This document shows positions 14,748-16,632 of a stretch of 16,632 nucleotides of DNA, piece by piece. The notes beneath the pieces are model-generated. The model searched no databases, was not told the DNA's origin, and saw only the letters and a program-made list of their open reading frames with translations. Origin of the DNA: an uncultured Oscillospiraceae bacterium (GTDB taxonomy: Bacteria; Bacillota; Clostridia; Oscillospirales; JAAYXM01); contig CAKUEM010000039.1 of the NCBI GenBank assembly GCA_934646115.1, forward strand, positions 1 to 16,632. Direction: 5' to 3'. Position numbers and translations under genes: made by a program. The number at the start of each line of letters is the position of its first letter. Position 1 is the first letter of the stretch.

Positions 14748-15377
14748 ATGCCAAAACATCCAGAAGCTTCCGCTCCCCGCCATACTAAAAAACCCAGCAC
14801 ACTGTTTCAGTTCTTCGCGCACCCCGCCATCTATCTCGTGTCCTTTTTTCTGATGGCATGGTGGTTTTATTGGCTCTATGTTTTCCTGCCGTTCACGCTT
14901 CCTCTATCGCCCACGATCATCGCCTTTTTCGTCCCGTTAGCCTTCGGGCAGATCGGCATGGTGAGAAAACGGCATTACGTCCAGGCGCTTCTCGCGTTTC
15001 TGCTCGTCCTCGGCTTGATTTATCCCACGCTCAGCATTCCCGGCAGCACGTCAGATGCGCAATGGCGCAGGGAAGAACCCGCCATGGTCCTGCTCGCCGA
15101 TACGATCATGCACGATCCCAAGCATGCCAATACAAAAGGAACAGTTGAGATCCCGCTTCCGGAAAACCTGTCAACGCTCACAAAAGGCAGACCCCTGCGT
15201 GTTGAATTTTCGAAGCTATATAAAGGTTCCTGCAGCATATATTTTTATAGCGGCACACGGGATAATGGCACCAACTACATTGTCTATGAAAATTCTCGAG
15301 GCAATGTCACATTATATGGTTCATCATACTTCGGGGATATTCGCGAAAATTTTCACAAAGACTATATCAAGGATTAA
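14748..15377 (+). CDS. Family B-like membrane protein, copy 7 (209 aa)
   Basis: Closest relative of copy 6: basic N-terminus, three membrane segments (about 26-46, 49-70, 78-97) with VRKRHY in the inner loop, outer core REEPAMVLLADTIM and TVEIPLPENLSTLTKG, and the terminal YFGDIRENF. The middle of the outer domain (about 157-192; YFYSGTRDNGTNYIVYENS) is unlike copy 6. AAGGAGGACTCTCCATG sets the start. It is the last gene of the array; its stop codon is 6 bases from the stop codon of the convergent toxin gene, so the two transcripts must overlap or stop inside one another. It is the best placed candidate for a toxin partner, though its outward-facing domain does not fit simple cytoplasmic immunity. 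Confidence 0.8.
   Translation: MPKHPEASAPRHTKKPSTLFQFFAHPAIYLVSFFLMAWWFYWLYVFLPFTLPLSPTIIAFFVPLAFGQIGMVRKRHYVQALLAFLLVLGLIYPTLSIPGSTSDAQWRREEPAMVLLADTIMHDPKHANTKGTVEIPLPENLSTLTKGRPLRVEFSKLYKGSCSIYFYSGTRDNGTNYIVYENSRGNVTLYGSSYFGDIRENFHKDYIKD
15084..15163 (+). repeat. 80-bp block identical to 14362-14441
   Basis: Second member of the perfectly conserved pair in copies 6 and 7, offset 722 bp, consistent with tandem duplication of a gene plus its intergenic segment or with later gene conversion. Confidence 0.85.
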
Positions 15378-15383
15378 ACCATC

Positions 15384-16632
15384 TCAGTGCCGATCATACC
15401 AAAGCCTCTCGCCCTGCTGCACGCGCGCATAATCACGCGGTTCATCAAAAAATGTAGGCAACCAATTAAACTTTATTTTCTTCAGTTTGTCCACAAAGCC
15501 CTTAAATCCACCTCTTTTTTCTTCGTTTTCCTTGGTATCATCCTTGCTTCTCAAACTTTGCGCTATATCATAGAGGCCGGGGGCAACGGCAAGCAGCGCA
15601 TTGGTGATTCCAAAATGTTTGCCCAGATATCCATATGCAATATTTCCCAATGTATCGCGATTTACGATCTCGCCATTATAAATATAAAGATCGCCTTTTA
15701 AGATATCATCATACATTTTTATATCGCCAATCGAATTATTTTTCACCACGCGGTAGAAAAGTGCCAGTTTTTCCGCCTCGCCCAGCAGATTGACATCCTT
15801 ATATTCCTCTTCAATTTTTGAAAAGAAGCGTTCCATCTCGTCGGTAACATCCACGATACGATAATCCCGGGGAACCACTTTTTTCTCTTCGTTTAATTCA
15901 TTACCGGTGTTTGTGACCGCCTCTCCGTTCACCCAGCGGCGAAAGTTCTCCATTTCCTCATCGCTGACATTCGCACCGTATACGACTTCGCCGGTTTCCA
16001 GCACGCCAATTCCCGGTTCGTTGGCAACGTCCATCACGACCTGCCTTCCGTTTAAATCAAAAGTACGCATATCCGGTTTTGGCATAGATGCGGTTGCACA
16101 TTCATTCATAGGATATAGGTTTTTAAGATCCGTAAACGAAAGTAACCACCTTACAATCCTATCATCAACATCCAGTTCCTTCATCAACGCTCGTTGAAGC
16201 CAGTGTTGCCACTCCGGCGCAACATACCCCGATTCCTTGTTTTTTTTCAATTCTTTTAATGCCAGTTGAGATTCAAGAAGAACTGTGTCATTTATCACAT
16301 TCTGTAAATTTTCAAACGCCCATTCGAACTTTCCTTGATTCTCCTTCAGTCCTAGGGCAAGTAGCGCATCATATTTTTCTTTCCACCCATCAGGTGTGAT
16401 TCCACTCCGTAATAGCGTTGTGGCCAAATTGTCAAGCTTTTTTATTCCCTCGCTCCAGTTCATGCCTGCCAGTTCAATCGGTTCCATATCCACCGTGGTA
16501 GGATACTCTCCCAGCTCATTCACCATGGCCTTCGCCTTGTTTTCTATTTCAATTTTTTCCGCCTTTTTCTGCTCATTAAAGGCGGAAAAATCAGCTTGAA
16601 GCTTGTCGATATCCTCTAAGGTCTTCGCATTC
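15384..16632 (-). CDS. Polymorphic toxin, C-terminal part with Ntox44 domain (partial, 415 aa visible)
   Basis: The frame is open to the window edge, so the N-terminus is missing; the ATG at 16526 has no ribosome binding site. The last ~155 residues look like polymorphic toxin domain Ntox44: FYRVVKNNSIGDIK, then LGNIAYGYLGKHFGI with a following AVAPGLYDIAQ, a charged linker, and the closing DEPRDYARVQQGE. This family is a predicted nuclease-type toxin released by cleavage or delivery. Upstream is a mostly helical region (visible residues 1-175) and a short linker (NGRQVVMDVANEPGIG), whose identity as LXG, MuF or another trafficking part cannot be decided here. The gene is clearly more AT-rich than the rest of the window, suggesting separate transfer. 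Its strand matches the virion genes. No same-strand immunity gene follows; the plus-strand array does. Confidence 0.75.
   Translation of the reverse strand, partial: NAKTLEDIDKLQADFSAFNEQKKAEKIEIENKAKAMVNELGEYPTTVDMEPIELAGMNWSEGIKKLDNLATTLLRSGITPDGWKEKYDALLALGLKENQGKFEWAFENLQNVINDTVLLESQLALKELKKNKESGYVAPEWQHWLQRALMKELDVDDRIVRWLLSFTDLKNLYPMNECATASMPKPDMRTFDLNGRQVVMDVANEPGIGVLETGEVVYGANVSDEEMENFRRWVNGEAVTNTGNELNEEKKVVPRDYRIVDVTDEMERFFSKIEEEYKDVNLLGEAEKLALFYRVVKNNSIGDIKMYDDILKGDLYIYNGEIVNRDTLGNIAYGYLGKHFGITNALLAVAPGLYDIAQSLRSKDDTKENEEKRGGFKGFVDKLKKIKFNWLPTFFDEPRDYARVQQGERLWYDRH

Overview
The window looks like a gut-type, GC-rich Bacillota (Clostridia-like) genome or prophage. Strong AGGAGG-type ribosome binding sites precede nearly every gene, and the left half holds virion genes of a tailed phage or prophage. 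This lineage is an inference from codon/GC style and protein families; no RNA gene or marker is present to fix it.

Layout. (1) Bases 138-7554, minus strand: a morphogenesis block that reads right to left as scaffolding protein (6853-7554), major capsid protein with a C-terminal chitobiase/FN3-like domain (4594-5649), head-tail adaptor (4120-4500), a podovirus-type tail nozzle / P22 gp10-like protein carrying an inserted lectin-like domain (1748-4120), and a repeat- and coiled-coil-rich virion-associated protein (138-1730). The block is interrupted between scaffold and capsid by about 1.2 kb without genes that includes a 38-bp minisatellite. The capsid gene has its own well-formed promoter. 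(2) Bases 7555-8986: a gene-free, repeat-rich stretch ending in a promoter and a long leader. (3) Bases 8987-15377, plus strand: an array of two unrecognised membrane-protein families. Family A has six membrane segments and begins MLYF. Family B has three membrane segments followed by an extracytoplasmic domain of about 110 residues, often with an NWRT motif. The order is A-B-B / A-B / deltaA-B-B / deltaA-B-B, so a module appears to have been multiplied and then eroded. One B gene has a homopolymer frameshift, one A gene is reduced in frame to 40 codons, another A gene survives only as a short scar, and long perfectly identical blocks in otherwise diverged B genes point to recent gene conversion. 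(4) Bases 15384-16632, minus strand: the C-terminal 415 residues of an AT-richer polymorphic toxin ending in a recognisable Ntox44 domain. It converges on the last B gene with only 6 bases between stop codons and runs off the window.

How it may fit together. In phages with MuF-type minor capsid toxins the toxin gene lies upstream of scaffold and capsid on the same strand, which is the arrangement seen here. The A/B array would then be cargo inserted between toxin and scaffold, possibly immunity or defence genes expanded by recombination. The alternative is a decayed prophage (no portal or terminase is in view) abutting a host LXG-type toxin locus. A short stretch resembling the toxin's 3' end between the last two B genes suggests that B genes and toxin tails have been duplicated together. 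Functions for families A and B are not assigned.
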